Shown here in pieces: positions 1-7,043 of a DNA stretch of 22,899 bases. Where the stretch lies: contig CAJFPI010000027.1 in assembly GCA_904398675.1 (NCBI GenBank), forward strand, positions 1 through 22,899. Reading direction: 5' to 3'. A program made the translations under genes and the position numbers. The notes under the pieces are model-generated. The model was not told the origin of the DNA. It worked only from the letters and a program-made list of their open reading frames with translations, and ran no database searches. Within the stretch, counting starts at the first letter, position 1. Every line of letters starts with the position of its first letter. Origin of the DNA: an uncultured Oscillospiraceae bacterium. GTDB lineage: Bacteria > Bacillota > Clostridia > Oscillospirales > Oscillospiraceae.

Positions 1-384
1 AAGGACATGGAGAAGGACCAGTGCTGCATCGCCCGCCGGGACACCGGGGAGAAGATCTTCGTCCCCCTGGAGGCGCTGGAGGAGACGGTGAAGACCCTTC
101 TGGACGCCATCCACGACAACATGTTCGCTATGGCGAAAAAGAATCTGGAGGACAACACCTTCGAGGCGGAGACCTGGGAAGAGGTCAAGGCCCTGCTGGA
201 GAAGAACCACGGCGGCTTTGTGAAAACCAAGTGGTGCGGCTCTCTGGACTGCGAGCTTGCCATGAAGGAGAAGGTGGGCGTCACCTCCCGCTGCATGCCC
301 CTGCAGCAGAGGAAGAGCGTGGGCAAGTGTCCCGTCTGCGGCAAGGAGTGCGAGACTGATATCATCTGGGGCGTAGCGTACTAA
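1..384 (+). CDS. proS: Prolyl-tRNA synthetase, C-terminal fragment (cut by window start)
   Basis: This is the last 127 residues of a class II prolyl-tRNA synthetase, which charges tRNA-Pro with proline in the cytoplasm. The frame is open from the first base, so the start lies outside the window. The fragment has the features of the archaeal/eukaryal-type ProRS C-terminal domain found in many clostridia: a helical stretch (VPLEALEETVKTLLDAI), then a Cys-rich zinc-type module with the pairs CGSLDC and CPVC plus a further Cys, and an extreme C-terminal Tyr, as is usual in this subtype. The bacterial-type ProRS with an inserted editing domain lacks this ending. The gene is followed at once by the hairpin array at 424-682, which probably ends its transcript. 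Identification rests on family knowledge of the C-terminal module; no catalytic motifs are visible here. Confidence 0.9.
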   Translation, partial: KDMEKDQCCIARRDTGEKIFVPLEALEETVKTLLDAIHDNMFAMAKKNLEDNTFEAETWEEVKALLEKNHGGFVKTKWCGSLDCELAMKEKVGVTSRCMPLQQRKSVGKCPVCGKECETDIIWGVAY

Positions 385-423
385 AAAAGGAATACCGCTC
401 ACGGAGCAGGAGAGAAACAGGAA

Positions 424-682
424 AGGCCCCCGATGCTAAGCATCGGGGGCCTAAGACTGTCAAAAAAGCATCCGCTTTTTTGACAGGGGGCTGCAGCCTG
501 CTGCGCGCAAGATTTTGTCCGCAATCAGCGGACAAAACTCACACTTGCAGGCCGAGAGGTGTTTTCGGCCATGCACATGTCCCGGCCGAAAACCAATTTC
601 CTCCTTTTTCGCGGCGTGCGCGCCGCGAACTCTGCGAGGTTTTGGCACGCCGAGGCCCCCGATGCCCAGGCATCGGGGGCCT
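424..682. repeat. Array of six hairpins bounded by two near-identical palindromes
   Basis: This stretch fills the gap between the convergent proS and PadR-partner genes and holds no credible gene. Six inverted repeats follow one another: 424-436/440-452 (13 bp), 457-469/474-486 (13 bp, A/T-rich), 513-522/528-537 (10 bp), 560-570/584-594 (11 bp), 608-616/621-629 (9 bp) and 653-666/669-682 (14 bp). All are perfect by hand reading. The first and last stems are the same sequence (AGGCCCCCGATGC and its complement) with different short loops, so they bracket the array. The last stem runs into TTT on the + strand and could act as a terminator for proS or, in reverse, for the leftward operon. The structure recalls BIME/REP-type or MITE-type intergenic elements; its class is not identified. 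Confidence 0.75.
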
Positions 683-746
683 TTCTTACCGGGCAGAGGC
701 TGTTTCCGAATATTGAGTGTAAGCAGCCCTCATGTTGCGGAGACCG

Positions 747-1451
747 TCAGGCATCGGCAGAGCGGCGCCTTTGCCGCAGGCTGTGGATGAGAAAGACGGC
801 CGCGGCGAGGAGGTAGACGGCCCCGGCGGCAGCCGCCGGCAGACGGAGCACTGTGCCGGGCAGATAGGCGGCGGAGAGCCAGGCCAGCAGCAGGCATCCC
901 CCCGTCACGCCCACGCCGAAGGCCAGGGACTCCCACCTGCGGCGGCGGGTGGGCTTGCCGGTGCTGGGGGAGGAGAGGGCGATATACAAGATCCCAAACA
1001 CCGCCGCCGACAGCACCAGCCAGGTGGCGACATCCCCGGCGGTGATGTCCCACTGCCAGTCAAAGGCGGTCCCTGTCCGGAGACAGATCACAAGCTTTCC
1101 CACCGTGGAGGAGAGAAAGCTGAGGCCGGTGAGAATCAGCAGACAGACCAGGACAGACTGCAGGTTTTCCAGCACCACCGCCCCGAAGGACTTCTTTCCG
1201 GCGCTCTCCAGCAGCGTGTCGCAAAAGCTGCGGATGTCCCCACCCAGGGCCTCCTCCACGGACCGGCCCTGCTCCTGGGAGCGCAGAAGAAGGTCCGTCA
1301 CGTCGTTGCGGATGACCTCCACCTGGTAGTCGTCCACATTTTTCAGCCGCAGGATGCAGACGATATCTGTGATGGCGCGCTGATAGTCCCCCTTCAGCAG
1401 GGCGTCGGTCTCGTTGTTCAGACGGTTGAGTTCAGCGGTTTTCCTGTCCAT
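747..1451 (-). CDS. PadR-partner membrane protein, DUF1048-like N-terminus
   Basis: A 234-residue protein of unknown function. The first 90 residues are soluble and helical and end in a pattern (EEALGGDIRSFCDTLL) resembling the DUF1048/DUF1129-type proteins that commonly sit behind PadR regulators in Firmicutes. About four hydrophobic segments follow (around residues 95-117, 140-160, 175-197 and 203-222), with an Arg-rich loop (TRRRR) near 168 and a basic C-terminus (RQRRRS), so it is probably a cytoplasmic membrane protein. Its ATG overlaps the last 20 bases of the upstream padR-like gene, implying one mRNA and coupled translation. By analogy with other PadR partners it may be the target or co-effector of that regulator, perhaps in envelope stress or drug response; this is inference. 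Confidence 0.7.
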   Translation of the reverse strand: MDRKTAELNRLNNETDALLKGDYQRAITDIVCILRLKNVDDYQVEVIRNDVTDLLLRSQEQGRSVEEALGGDIRSFCDTLLESAGKKSFGAVVLENLQSVLVCLLILTGLSFLSSTVGKLVICLRTGTAFDWQWDITAGDVATWLVLSAAVFGILYIALSSPSTGKPTRRRRWESLAFGVGVTGGCLLLAWLSAAYLPGTVLRLPAAAAGAVYLLAAAVFLIHSLRQRRRSADA

Positions 1452-1785
1452 TGCAGGGCTCCTCCTCTCGAAACAGCAGATTGACAGCGGCGGACAGCTC
1501 CCCCCAGCTGGCGCGGAACTGCCGCAGCTGGCTGTCCCCCTCCTGGGTGATGGCGTAGTACTTCCGCCGGGGACCGGCGGCGGAGCTCCTGTAGGTGGCG
1601 GTGATGCAGCCGTTTTTCTCCAGGCGCATCAAAAGGGGGTAGATGGTCCCGTCGGAGATCTCCCCAAAGCCGTAGCGTTTCAGCGCCTGGGAGATCTCGT
1701 AGCCGTAGATCTCCCGCCGTCGCACGATCTCCAGAATGCACCCCTCCAGGGTGCCCTTCAGCATCTGTGAGGGGATCACAGGCAT
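1432..1785 (-). CDS. PadR-family transcriptional regulator
   Basis: A 117-residue winged-helix DNA-binding protein of the short PadR (PadR-s1) type. The signature is clear: PSQMLKGTLEGCILEIV at the N-terminus, IYGYEISQAL in the recognition-helix region, the wing (EISDGTIYPLLMRLEKNG), and RRKYYAITQEG. A C-terminal helix for dimerisation follows. PadR proteins are usually repressors of their own operon, relieved by small ligands. The ATG at 1785 is chosen because GAGAGGAG lies directly upstream and the product then begins as typical PadR proteins do; a TTG ten codons earlier has no ribosome binding site. The downstream membrane protein overlaps its end. A consensus promoter lies at 1830-1858. 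Confidence 0.93.
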   Translation of the reverse strand: MPVIPSQMLKGTLEGCILEIVRRREIYGYEISQALKRYGFGEISDGTIYPLLMRLEKNGCITATYRSSAAGPRRKYYAITQEGDSQLRQFRASWGELSAAVNLLFREEEPCNGQENR

Positions 1786-1829
1786 TCTCCTCTCTGCAGC
1801 TATTTTGTAATGCAAGATAGATTGGCTAT

Positions 1830-1858
1830 ATTGTATCGCATAGTAGCTGCGCTGTCAA
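1830..1858 (-). promoter_or_regulatory. Sigma-A promoter of the padR operon
   Basis: Reading leftward, TTGACA (1858-1853), a 17-base spacer and TACAAT (1835-1830) form a near-consensus housekeeping promoter about 45 bases before the padR ATG. The area just after the -10 is A/T-rich with short CTAT/ATAG repeats that could be the PadR operator. The -35 box lies about 20 bases from the -35 of the divergent merR promoter. Confidence 0.8.
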
Positions 1859-1879
1859 CTGTAATTTCAAAAATTTCTC

Positions 1880-1911
1880 TTGACCCTCCAGCGCGCTGGA
1901 GGGTGTAGGAT
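1880..1911 (+). promoter_or_regulatory. MerR-type promoter with 22-bp operator palindrome
   Basis: TTGACC (1880-1885), a 20-base spacer and TAGGAT (1906-1911). A perfect palindrome, ACCCTCCAGCG followed by its complement, occupies 1883-1904, almost filling the spacer. A long spacer with a dyad between the -35 and -10 is the classical arrangement by which MerR-family activators untwist the promoter, and the ACCCTCC...GGAGGGT half-sites match those of MerR-family drug sensors. This indicates autoregulation of the MerR gene that follows. Confidence 0.88.
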
Positions 1912-1930
1912 AGTATCAGGAGGTGACGGG

Positions 1931-2728
1931 ATGTACCAGATCGGCGAATTTTCCCGGATCACGGGGATCGCGGTAAAGACCCTGCGCTACTACGACGAGG
2001 CGGGACTGCTGACACCCTCGGAGCGCAGCGAGGGGGGCTACCGGCTCTACAGTGAGGCGGACTTTGTCCGGGCGGAGCGGATCGTGCTGCTGCGGCAGCT
2101 GTCGTTCTCCATTGCGGAGATCCGGGATGTGCTGGACCGGTGCGCGGACGAGGAGGAGCTGCAGTATGTCCTGCGGGAGAAACGGGAGCAGATCGCTCGA
2201 CAGATCCACCGGGAGAAGGCACTCCTGCGGGCCATTGACCGCCGCCTGACCCACATTCAGAAACAGGAGGAGCATTTGATGCACTACGAGGTGACGATCC
2301 AGACCATCCCCGGCCAGCTGGCGGCCACAATCCGCTACTGCGGCGGCTACGACTGCGGGCCGTATATGGGGCCGCTGTACAAGGCGGCGGGGAACAGGGC
2401 CGCCGGCGCGCCCTTCCACCTGTGCTACGACGGGGAGTATGTGGAGGAGGGAGACATGGAGATCTGCGTCCCCCTCACGGCGGCGGTGGCGGCCAGGGAG
2501 TGTACGGTTCGGGAGATCCCCGGTTGCCGGGCGTTGACCACCGTCCATCGGGGACCCTATGACGCCATGGGCCACGCCTATAAGGCCCTGCTGGACTACG
2601 CCAGGGAGCAGGGGCTCGCCCTGGCCCTGCCCCACCGTCTGATTTATCGGAAGGGACCGGGGATGCTCTTCAAAGGAAATCCCGAGAAGTACGAGACGGA
2701 GATCGTGGTACCCATCGCAGAGGAATAG
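1931..2728 (+). CDS. MerR-family regulator with GyrI-like effector domain
   Basis: A 265-residue cytoplasmic transcription activator. Residues 1-70 are the MerR winged helix (YQIGEFSRITGIAVKTLRYY, then the wing GYRLYSEADF). Residues 75-115 are the long antiparallel coiled-coil helix that sets the dimer. Residues 120-265 are a GyrI-like/BmrR-C effector domain (VTIQTIPGQLAATIRY, HRGPYDAMGHAY, ETEIVVPI) that binds hydrophobic or cationic drugs in relatives such as BmrR. There is no Cys pair of the metal-sensing type, so a small organic ligand is likely. The ATG at 1931 is chosen because AGGAGGTGA lies seven bases upstream; an in-frame upstream extension would overlap the promoter. The gene is driven by the palindromic promoter at 1880-1911 and is followed 44 bases later by a free GyrI-like protein. 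Confidence 0.93.
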   Translation: MYQIGEFSRITGIAVKTLRYYDEAGLLTPSERSEGGYRLYSEADFVRAERIVLLRQLSFSIAEIRDVLDRCADEEELQYVLREKREQIARQIHREKALLRAIDRRLTHIQKQEEHLMHYEVTIQTIPGQLAATIRYCGGYDCGPYMGPLYKAAGNRAAGAPFHLCYDGEYVEEGDMEICVPLTAAVAARECTVREIPGCRALTTVHRGPYDAMGHAYKALLDYAREQGLALALPHRLIYRKGPGMLFKGNPEKYETEIVVPIAEE

Positions 2729-2772
2729 GGCGAGCGGCGGGGAACTGCCCCAAGGGAAAAAGGAGAAAAGAA

Positions 2773-3405
2773 ATGCCGTTTGATTTTAAGAAGGCATACC
2801 GGGCGCTGTATCAGCCAAAGGCCCGGCCGGAGCTGGTGACCGTCCCGGCGGCCAATTATGTCGCCGTCAGGGGGCAGGGGGACCCCAACGAGCCCGGGGG
2901 CGCCTATCAGACCGCCATCAGCGTCCTGTACGCGGTGGCCTACACGCTGAAGATGAGCCGGCGGGCGGGGTACCATATGGAGGGCTATTTTGACTATGTG
3001 GTGCCGCCGCTGGAGGGCTTTTGGCAGCAGGGGAACGGAGCGGACAAATCCGTCTTCCGCTGGATCTCCGCCCTCCGCCTGCCGGACTTCGTGGCGGCGG
3101 AGGATGTGGAGTGGGCCAGGGAGGCCGCAGGGTCATGGAAGGGGATCGACTGCTCCGCCGCGGTATTTTGGACCGTGGAGGAGGGCCTGTGCGTCCAGAG
3201 CCTCCACGTGGGACCATTTGACACCGAGCCGGCTACGCTCTCGGCTATGGAGGCCCTGCTCTGCTCGGAGGGGTATGCGTGGGACATGGGGAAAAGCCGG
3301 CTCCACCACGAGATCTATCTCACTGACCCGCGGCGGACGCCGCCGGAGAAATGGCGGACTGTGCTCCGCTGCCCCATCCGGCAGGCGGCGGGTACGGCGG
3401 AGTGA
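2773..3405 (+). CDS. Stand-alone GyrI-like small-molecule-binding protein (possible hydrolase)
   Basis: A 210-residue soluble protein made of the GyrI-like fold alone, with no DNA-binding part. Visible features are the N-terminal FDFKKAYRALYQPK, the strand VTVPAANYVAVRGQGDPNEPGGAY, the central EGYFDYVVPPLEGFWQ, RWISALRLPDFV and QSLHVGPFDTEPATLSAME. This arrangement, with a Pro-Leu-Glu-Gly-Phe/Leu-Trp stretch, matches free-standing GyrI-like proteins of about 200 residues, some of which are known to hydrolyse cyclopropanoid genotoxins; others only bind ligands. AGGAG lies seven bases before the ATG. It is very probably co-transcribed with the MerR gene, so it is the likely output of that sensor. 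Enzyme activity is inference. Confidence 0.85.
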   Translation: MPFDFKKAYRALYQPKARPELVTVPAANYVAVRGQGDPNEPGGAYQTAISVLYAVAYTLKMSRRAGYHMEGYFDYVVPPLEGFWQQGNGADKSVFRWISALRLPDFVAAEDVEWAREAAGSWKGIDCSAAVFWTVEEGLCVQSLHVGPFDTEPATLSAMEALLCSEGYAWDMGKSRLHHEIYLTDPRRTPPEKWRTVLRCPIRQAAGTAE

Positions 3406-3420
3406 CGGACAGGGAACAGG

Positions 3421-3467
3421 AAACATAGAGAGAGGGAGCGGCTTTGCCGCTCCCTCTCTCTATGTTT
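3421..3467. terminator. Bidirectional terminator, perfect 22-bp stem
   Basis: Bases 3421-3442 pair perfectly with 3446-3467 around a TTT loop. The stem has a G/C-rich top and an A/T-rich base (AAACATAG), so either strand presents a stem followed by T-rich sequence. It lies between the convergent GyrI-like and DegV genes and probably ends both transcripts. Confidence 0.8.
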
Positions 3468-3588
3468 AGGAAGATTGGATGAAAAGAAGTTATTGTCTCT
3501 TGCAAGACCTATGTTACGAAACAATCATTAAAAAACTTCGTACATAGTTGTTACAAAAGTCTAAATTCTTGTTACATCCTTTAAAAAC
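3468..3588. other. A/T-rich intergenic island with TGTTAC repeats
   Basis: This 120-base stretch is much richer in A/T than its surroundings. It carries three copies of TGTTAC in the same orientation (starting near 3512, 3549 and 3573) and an imperfect dyad (3509-3520 against 3537-3547, one extra base). No gene or promoter with a nearby start codon is seen, since both flanking genes end here. Its role is unknown. Confidence 0.5.
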
Positions 3589-4434
3589 TTATTTGGTGGC
3601 AAACAGCAGCCCCATGGTGCCCGGGCCGCAGTGGCTGGAGATGGTGCATCCCGCCCGCAGGGTGTACAGCCGCTCGATGGGGGCCAGCTCCAGCACCAGC
3701 TGACGCAGCCGCTCCAGCGTCTCCTCCGTGATGCCGCCGGAGTGGACCATCACGGCGGCCCGGGTGTCGATATCGTCCCGGCTGAGAAGGTCCCGGAGAT
3801 ACTGGGCATAGACCTTTTCGATGGAGCCGCGGTACTTTTTCCCCACCTTCAGCTCCCCGTCCCGCATTTCAAGGCAGGGCTTGATGTGGAGGAGGTTGGC
3901 CCCCAGGGCGGTGACGCCGCTGCAGCGGCCGCCCTTCCAGATAAACTCCAGGGTGTCCACCACAAAGGTGGTCACCAGTTTCTGCTTTTGCTGCTCCAGG
4001 GCCTGGGCGATCTCCCGGGCGCTTTTTCCCGCGTCCCGCAGGCGGCAGGCCTCCAGCAGCAGGAGGAAGGAGCTGGCGGAGAGGTGGCTGGAGTCCACCG
4101 GATAGATGCCGCCCAGCTCCCCGGCGGCGATGCAGGCGTTCTGGTAGGTGGCAGAGAGCTTGGAGCTGATGTCCACATGGACGATCTCATACCCCTCCTC
4201 CACCAGAGGGCCGAAAAACTCCAGGAACTCCTGGGGGGAGACGGCGGAGGTCTTGGGCAGGGTGCCGTCCTTCCTGTAGATCTCATAGATCTGGTCCGGC
4301 TGGAAATCCACGCCGTCCAGATAGGACGCGTCGCCCTCGGTAATGGTCAGGGGAACCGTGCGGATCTGGAATTGCGCCTTGAGCTCCGGCGAGAGATCGC
4401 AGGTGCTGTCGGCAGTCAGGATAACAGGTTTCAT
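3589..4434 (-). CDS. DegV-family fatty-acid-binding protein
   Basis: A 281-residue cytoplasmic DegV protein. Members bind a single fatty acid between two lobes; FakB members present it to the FakA kinase for phospholipid synthesis. The N-terminal ILTADSTCDLSPEL, the TSAVSPQEF stretch near 61, DISSKLSATYQNA near 94 and the SGVTALGANLLHIKPCLEMRDG stretch after the mid-point all fit the family. Length is normal. AAGGAG lies seven bases before the ATG. A DUF2156-GNAT gene lies 96 bases upstream on the same strand, so co-transcription is possible. No fakA-like kinase is in the window, so a FakB role is inferred only. A second DegV protein is encoded at 16348-17214 and is clearly diverged from this one. 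Confidence 0.92.
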   Translation of the reverse strand: MKPVILTADSTCDLSPELKAQFQIRTVPLTITEGDASYLDGVDFQPDQIYEIYRKDGTLPKTSAVSPQEFLEFFGPLVEEGYEIVHVDISSKLSATYQNACIAAGELGGIYPVDSSHLSASSFLLLLEACRLRDAGKSAREIAQALEQQKQKLVTTFVVDTLEFIWKGGRCSGVTALGANLLHIKPCLEMRDGELKVGKKYRGSIEKVYAQYLRDLLSRDDIDTRAAVMVHSGGITEETLERLRQLVLELAPIERLYTLRAGCTISSHCGPGTMGLLFATK

Positions 4435-4530
4435 GTCAGTCTCCTTTTTTACATCAAGGGGGGCCTGTGGAAAGGCGGAGAAAATTTTATCAGCAGGTGC
4501 AGGAAAATAGGGAAAATCTCCGCTCCGGTT

Positions 4531-5931
4531 TCAGATGCGTTTTTCAAAATAGCAGAAGGTTTCGTCCTCTCCCGCCGGACGCATGCAGGCGGAAAGCATT
4601 TTGTGAGAGGCCGTGTTCTCGTGGTAGCACTTTGCCCGGAGCACAGAGAGCCCCAGCTCGTAGAGGCTCCAGTCCGCCGCCCGGGCGAAGGCCTCGGCGC
4701 CGTAGCCCTTGCCGGCAAACTCCGGCAGGATGCGGCAGCCCAGCTCCGCGCCGCCTCTGCAGTCGAAGTGATAGAGGACGGCCTCGCCGATCATCTGGCC
4801 ATCAAGGCGGATGGCGAAGTTGATGGCCAGCCGGTTTTTGAAATCGTTCCTGGCCACCCGGTAAAACCAGTTCTCCCGCAGGGGGCCCTTCAGGTCCTTT
4901 TTGTAGTCATAGCCCCACCAGCGGTTGCGCTCGTCGTCCAGGCACAGGCGGTTGTAGGCGGGGATGTCCCCGGTGCCGATGGCGTCCAGTGTCAGGCGCT
5001 CAGTGGACAGAGTGGGAATCTGCTCCAGGGCCTGCAGCTCCGTGACAGCCTGGACCCGGTACTTTTTCCCCATGGCACAGGGGAGGTACTGTGTCTTGCT
5101 GGTGCGGAGACCTCTGTCTGCCCCGTCGTCCTCCCGGTTGATCAGGGCGCAGTCCTTGCCATAGTAGGCGGCAAAGGACTGGACCATCATGGGGTAGACG
5201 CCCTCATACTGGGGCAGGCCCTTCTCAATGTGGCAGATCAGGGTGTCGCCGCAGATCTCCCCCAGGGAGATGGCGATAAACTCCCCGTCAAGCTCGATAG
5301 CCCCGGCCAGGCACCAGCTGCGGCCGATCTGCCGCGTCAGCTTTCTGGCGTAACACAGCTCCTTTTTTGCCAGCGCATTCTCCTTGTTGAAGGCCAGGTG
5401 GAACGCATCCCAAAACCGCTCCAGCTCCTCCCGGTCATCCGGCGTAATGGGGCGGAAATGGGCGTCGGGATACAGCTTTTTGAACTTGTTGATGTGGTTG
5501 CGCTGGCCGGAGTATTTCCGCCCGGCAAAGGCGGCCAGATCCTCCGCGTGGTACAGGTAATCCTGCCAGGTGCGGGTGCAGCGGATCTGGAGGCCGGAGT
5601 AGCGGCTGGTCAGAATCGGCATATCCTCCTCCGGTACCAGGCAAAAGCTGGGGGCGATGCCGTGCTCCACGCAGTAGGCGTCGATCAGGTCCAGCGCCGG
5701 TTCCACGCTGCCGCCGGGATGGAGGGGGACAGGCCAGTCAAAATACACGTCCCCATGGGACGCGTTGCGGACAATGAGGCAGTTTTCCGCCTCGGCGAAA
5801 TCAGGGCTGAAGTGCTGCCGCCACATCAGCTTGACTCCCACAGAGTACTCACAGAGGCGATAGGTGCAGTTTTTATAATATTTTCGCAGCTTTGGGGCGT
5901 TTCGTACGTTGATGTGTTTAAAATCCAGCAT
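4531..5931 (-). CDS. DUF2156 (lysylphosphatidylglycerol-synthase-like) and GNAT acyltransferase fusion
   Basis: A 466-residue two-domain protein. Residues 1-295 fit the DUF2156/LPG-synthase C-terminal family, itself a double GNAT-like fold: RNHINKFKKLYP near 145, a central helical part, and the hallmark INREDDGADRGLRTSKTQYLP near 264. Residues 305-466 form a RimJ/RimL-type GNAT domain: LSTERLTLDAI, a V/R-x-x-G-x-G acetyl-CoA loop (FAGKGYGAEA, 405-414) and HENTASHKML near 437. Unlike MprF it has no membrane helices, so it probably acts in the cytoplasm on aminoacyl or acyl donors. The substrate is unknown. The ATG at 5931 has only a weak GAGAG upstream. It may share an mRNA with the downstream DegV gene. 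Confidence 0.85.
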   Translation of the reverse strand: MLDFKHINVRNAPKLRKYYKNCTYRLCEYSVGVKLMWRQHFSPDFAEAENCLIVRNASHGDVYFDWPVPLHPGGSVEPALDLIDAYCVEHGIAPSFCLVPEEDMPILTSRYSGLQIRCTRTWQDYLYHAEDLAAFAGRKYSGQRNHINKFKKLYPDAHFRPITPDDREELERFWDAFHLAFNKENALAKKELCYARKLTRQIGRSWCLAGAIELDGEFIAISLGEICGDTLICHIEKGLPQYEGVYPMMVQSFAAYYGKDCALINREDDGADRGLRTSKTQYLPCAMGKKYRVQAVTELQALEQIPTLSTERLTLDAIGTGDIPAYNRLCLDDERNRWWGYDYKKDLKGPLRENWFYRVARNDFKNRLAINFAIRLDGQMIGEAVLYHFDCRGGAELGCRILPEFAGKGYGAEAFARAADWSLYELGLSVLRAKCYHENTASHKMLSACMRPAGEDETFCYFEKRI

Positions 5932-5998
5932 AGTCCAGTTTCTCTCACTTTTCTCAGTGCAATCTCAGTATAGTATGCCCTGCCGGAGGCGGGGCCTT

Positions 5999-6877
5999 TC
6001 AGCCGGTGATCTCGCGGACGGCATTTTTGGAATACTCAATGAACTGGTGAAGAATGGGCGTGGCCTGCTTGAGGGAGGGCAGGGTGATGCCGAGGGAGCG
6101 GTGGGCGCCGCCCTCCAGCGGGCGGGCGACGATGTTGTCCCGGCGCCCCTGCAAAATCAGCTCCGACAGGATGCTGTAGCCCAATCCCAGCTCCACCATG
6201 GAGATCACCGTTCCATCGTCCACCGAGGTGTCCCGGATGTCCGGTGAGACGCCCGCGGCCCGGAAGATGGGGAGAATGTCCCGGTCAAAACCCAGGGAGG
6301 GCATCAAAAATTCCCGCCCCTCAAACTCGGAGACCGGGAAGACCGCACGGTCGCCGATGGGGTAATCTGGAGGGAGGATCGCCAGCAGCGGGTCGTCCCA
6401 CAGAGGGACCCAGTCAAAGCCGTCCCGGTCCTGGCGGCTGACAAAGGAGAGGTCCACCTTGTCCTCCTGCAGCCAGGTATACATTTCATCCACCGACCCC
6501 ATCCGGATATCCACGCTGATACCGGGGTAGTCCCGGCGAAAGCTGGAGACGATGGAGGGCAGCCAGTGCATGCAGATGCTGGAGTAGGCGGCCACGCGGA
6601 TGTTTTCCCGCTTTTGGCTCCCCACCAGGGAGATCTGGTGCTCCAGCCGCTTGCTCACCTGCTGAAACTCCCGGATAGCCGGCAGCAGCCGCTCGCCGGC
6701 TGCGGTGAGGCGGACGCCGTAGCGATCCCGCACCAGGAGGGAAAAACCCACTTCCTTCTCCAGCGCGTGCATCATATGGGTCAGGCCCGACTGGGTGTAG
6801 CCCAGCCGCTCCGCCGCCTTGGTAAAGCTGCCCTGCTCCACCGCGACCAGGAGCGCCTCCCACTTCTTTGTATCCAT
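5999..6877 (-). CDS. LysR-family transcriptional regulator
   Basis: A 292-residue LysR-type regulator. Residues 1-60 are the winged helix (TKKWEALLVAVEQGSFTKAA, LGYTQSGLTHMMHALEKEVG). Residues 90-290 are the periplasmic-binding-like effector domain (IRVAAYSSICMHWLPSIVSSF, DLSFVSRQD, VDDGTVISMVELGLGYSILSEL). The start at 6877 is chosen because AGGAGAA lies about seven bases upstream and the domain begins at once; an open extension upstream would cover the promoter. The ligand is unknown. It is transcribed leftward, alone, from the promoter at 6915-6943. Its neighbour behind it (the lipid kinase) also runs leftward and ends at a terminator, so the two are separate units. Its promoter shares a 17-base sequence with the M20 operon promoter near 13432. 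Confidence 0.93.
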   Translation of the reverse strand: MDTKKWEALLVAVEQGSFTKAAERLGYTQSGLTHMMHALEKEVGFSLLVRDRYGVRLTAAGERLLPAIREFQQVSKRLEHQISLVGSQKRENIRVAAYSSICMHWLPSIVSSFRRDYPGISVDIRMGSVDEMYTWLQEDKVDLSFVSRQDRDGFDWVPLWDDPLLAILPPDYPIGDRAVFPVSEFEGREFLMPSLGFDRDILPIFRAAGVSPDIRDTSVDDGTVISMVELGLGYSILSELILQGRRDNIVARPLEGGAHRSLGITLPSLKQATPILHQFIEYSKNAVREITG

Positions 6878-6914
6878 AACAAATTCTCCTGTTCCATTGG
6901 AAACCTTGATGGGT

Positions 6915-6943
6915 ATTATAATCTGCAATTGAGCGGTTTGCAA
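6915..6943 (-). promoter_or_regulatory. Promoter of the lysR gene, with overlapping palindrome
   Basis: Reading leftward, TTGCAA (6943-6938), a 17-base spacer and TATAAT (6920-6915). A 13-base palindrome (AAGGAA-A-TTCCTT) at 6942-6954 abuts the -35 and is a candidate LysR operator. Confidence 0.75.
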
Positions 6944-6995
6944 GGAAATTCCTTCGCTTTTTATCAACCCGCCCGCCTTTCATCCGCTGTGCAGA

Positions 6996-7025
6996 AAAAC
7001 CGCGCCGCAACAGTCTGCGGCGCGG
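6996..7025 (-). terminator. Intrinsic terminator of the lipid kinase gene
   Basis: Bases 7000-7009 pair perfectly with 7016-7025 (10 bp, all but one pair G/C) around a six-base loop. On the minus strand the stem runs directly into TTTTT. It lies 18 bases after the stop codon of the lipid kinase gene. Confidence 0.88.
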
Positions 7026-7043
7026 GCAGCTCTGCTCCTTGCC

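Noticed and set aside
480..816. Several overlapping short frames in the hairpin array
   Set aside because: They read through palindromes, lack ribosome binding sites and show no domain.
3631..5973. A 780-codon open frame on the + strand
   Set aside because: It lies antisense to the DegV and DUF2156-GNAT genes, is Gly/Ala/Gln/Leu-rich with no recognisable domain, and is a by-product of G/C-rich codon use.
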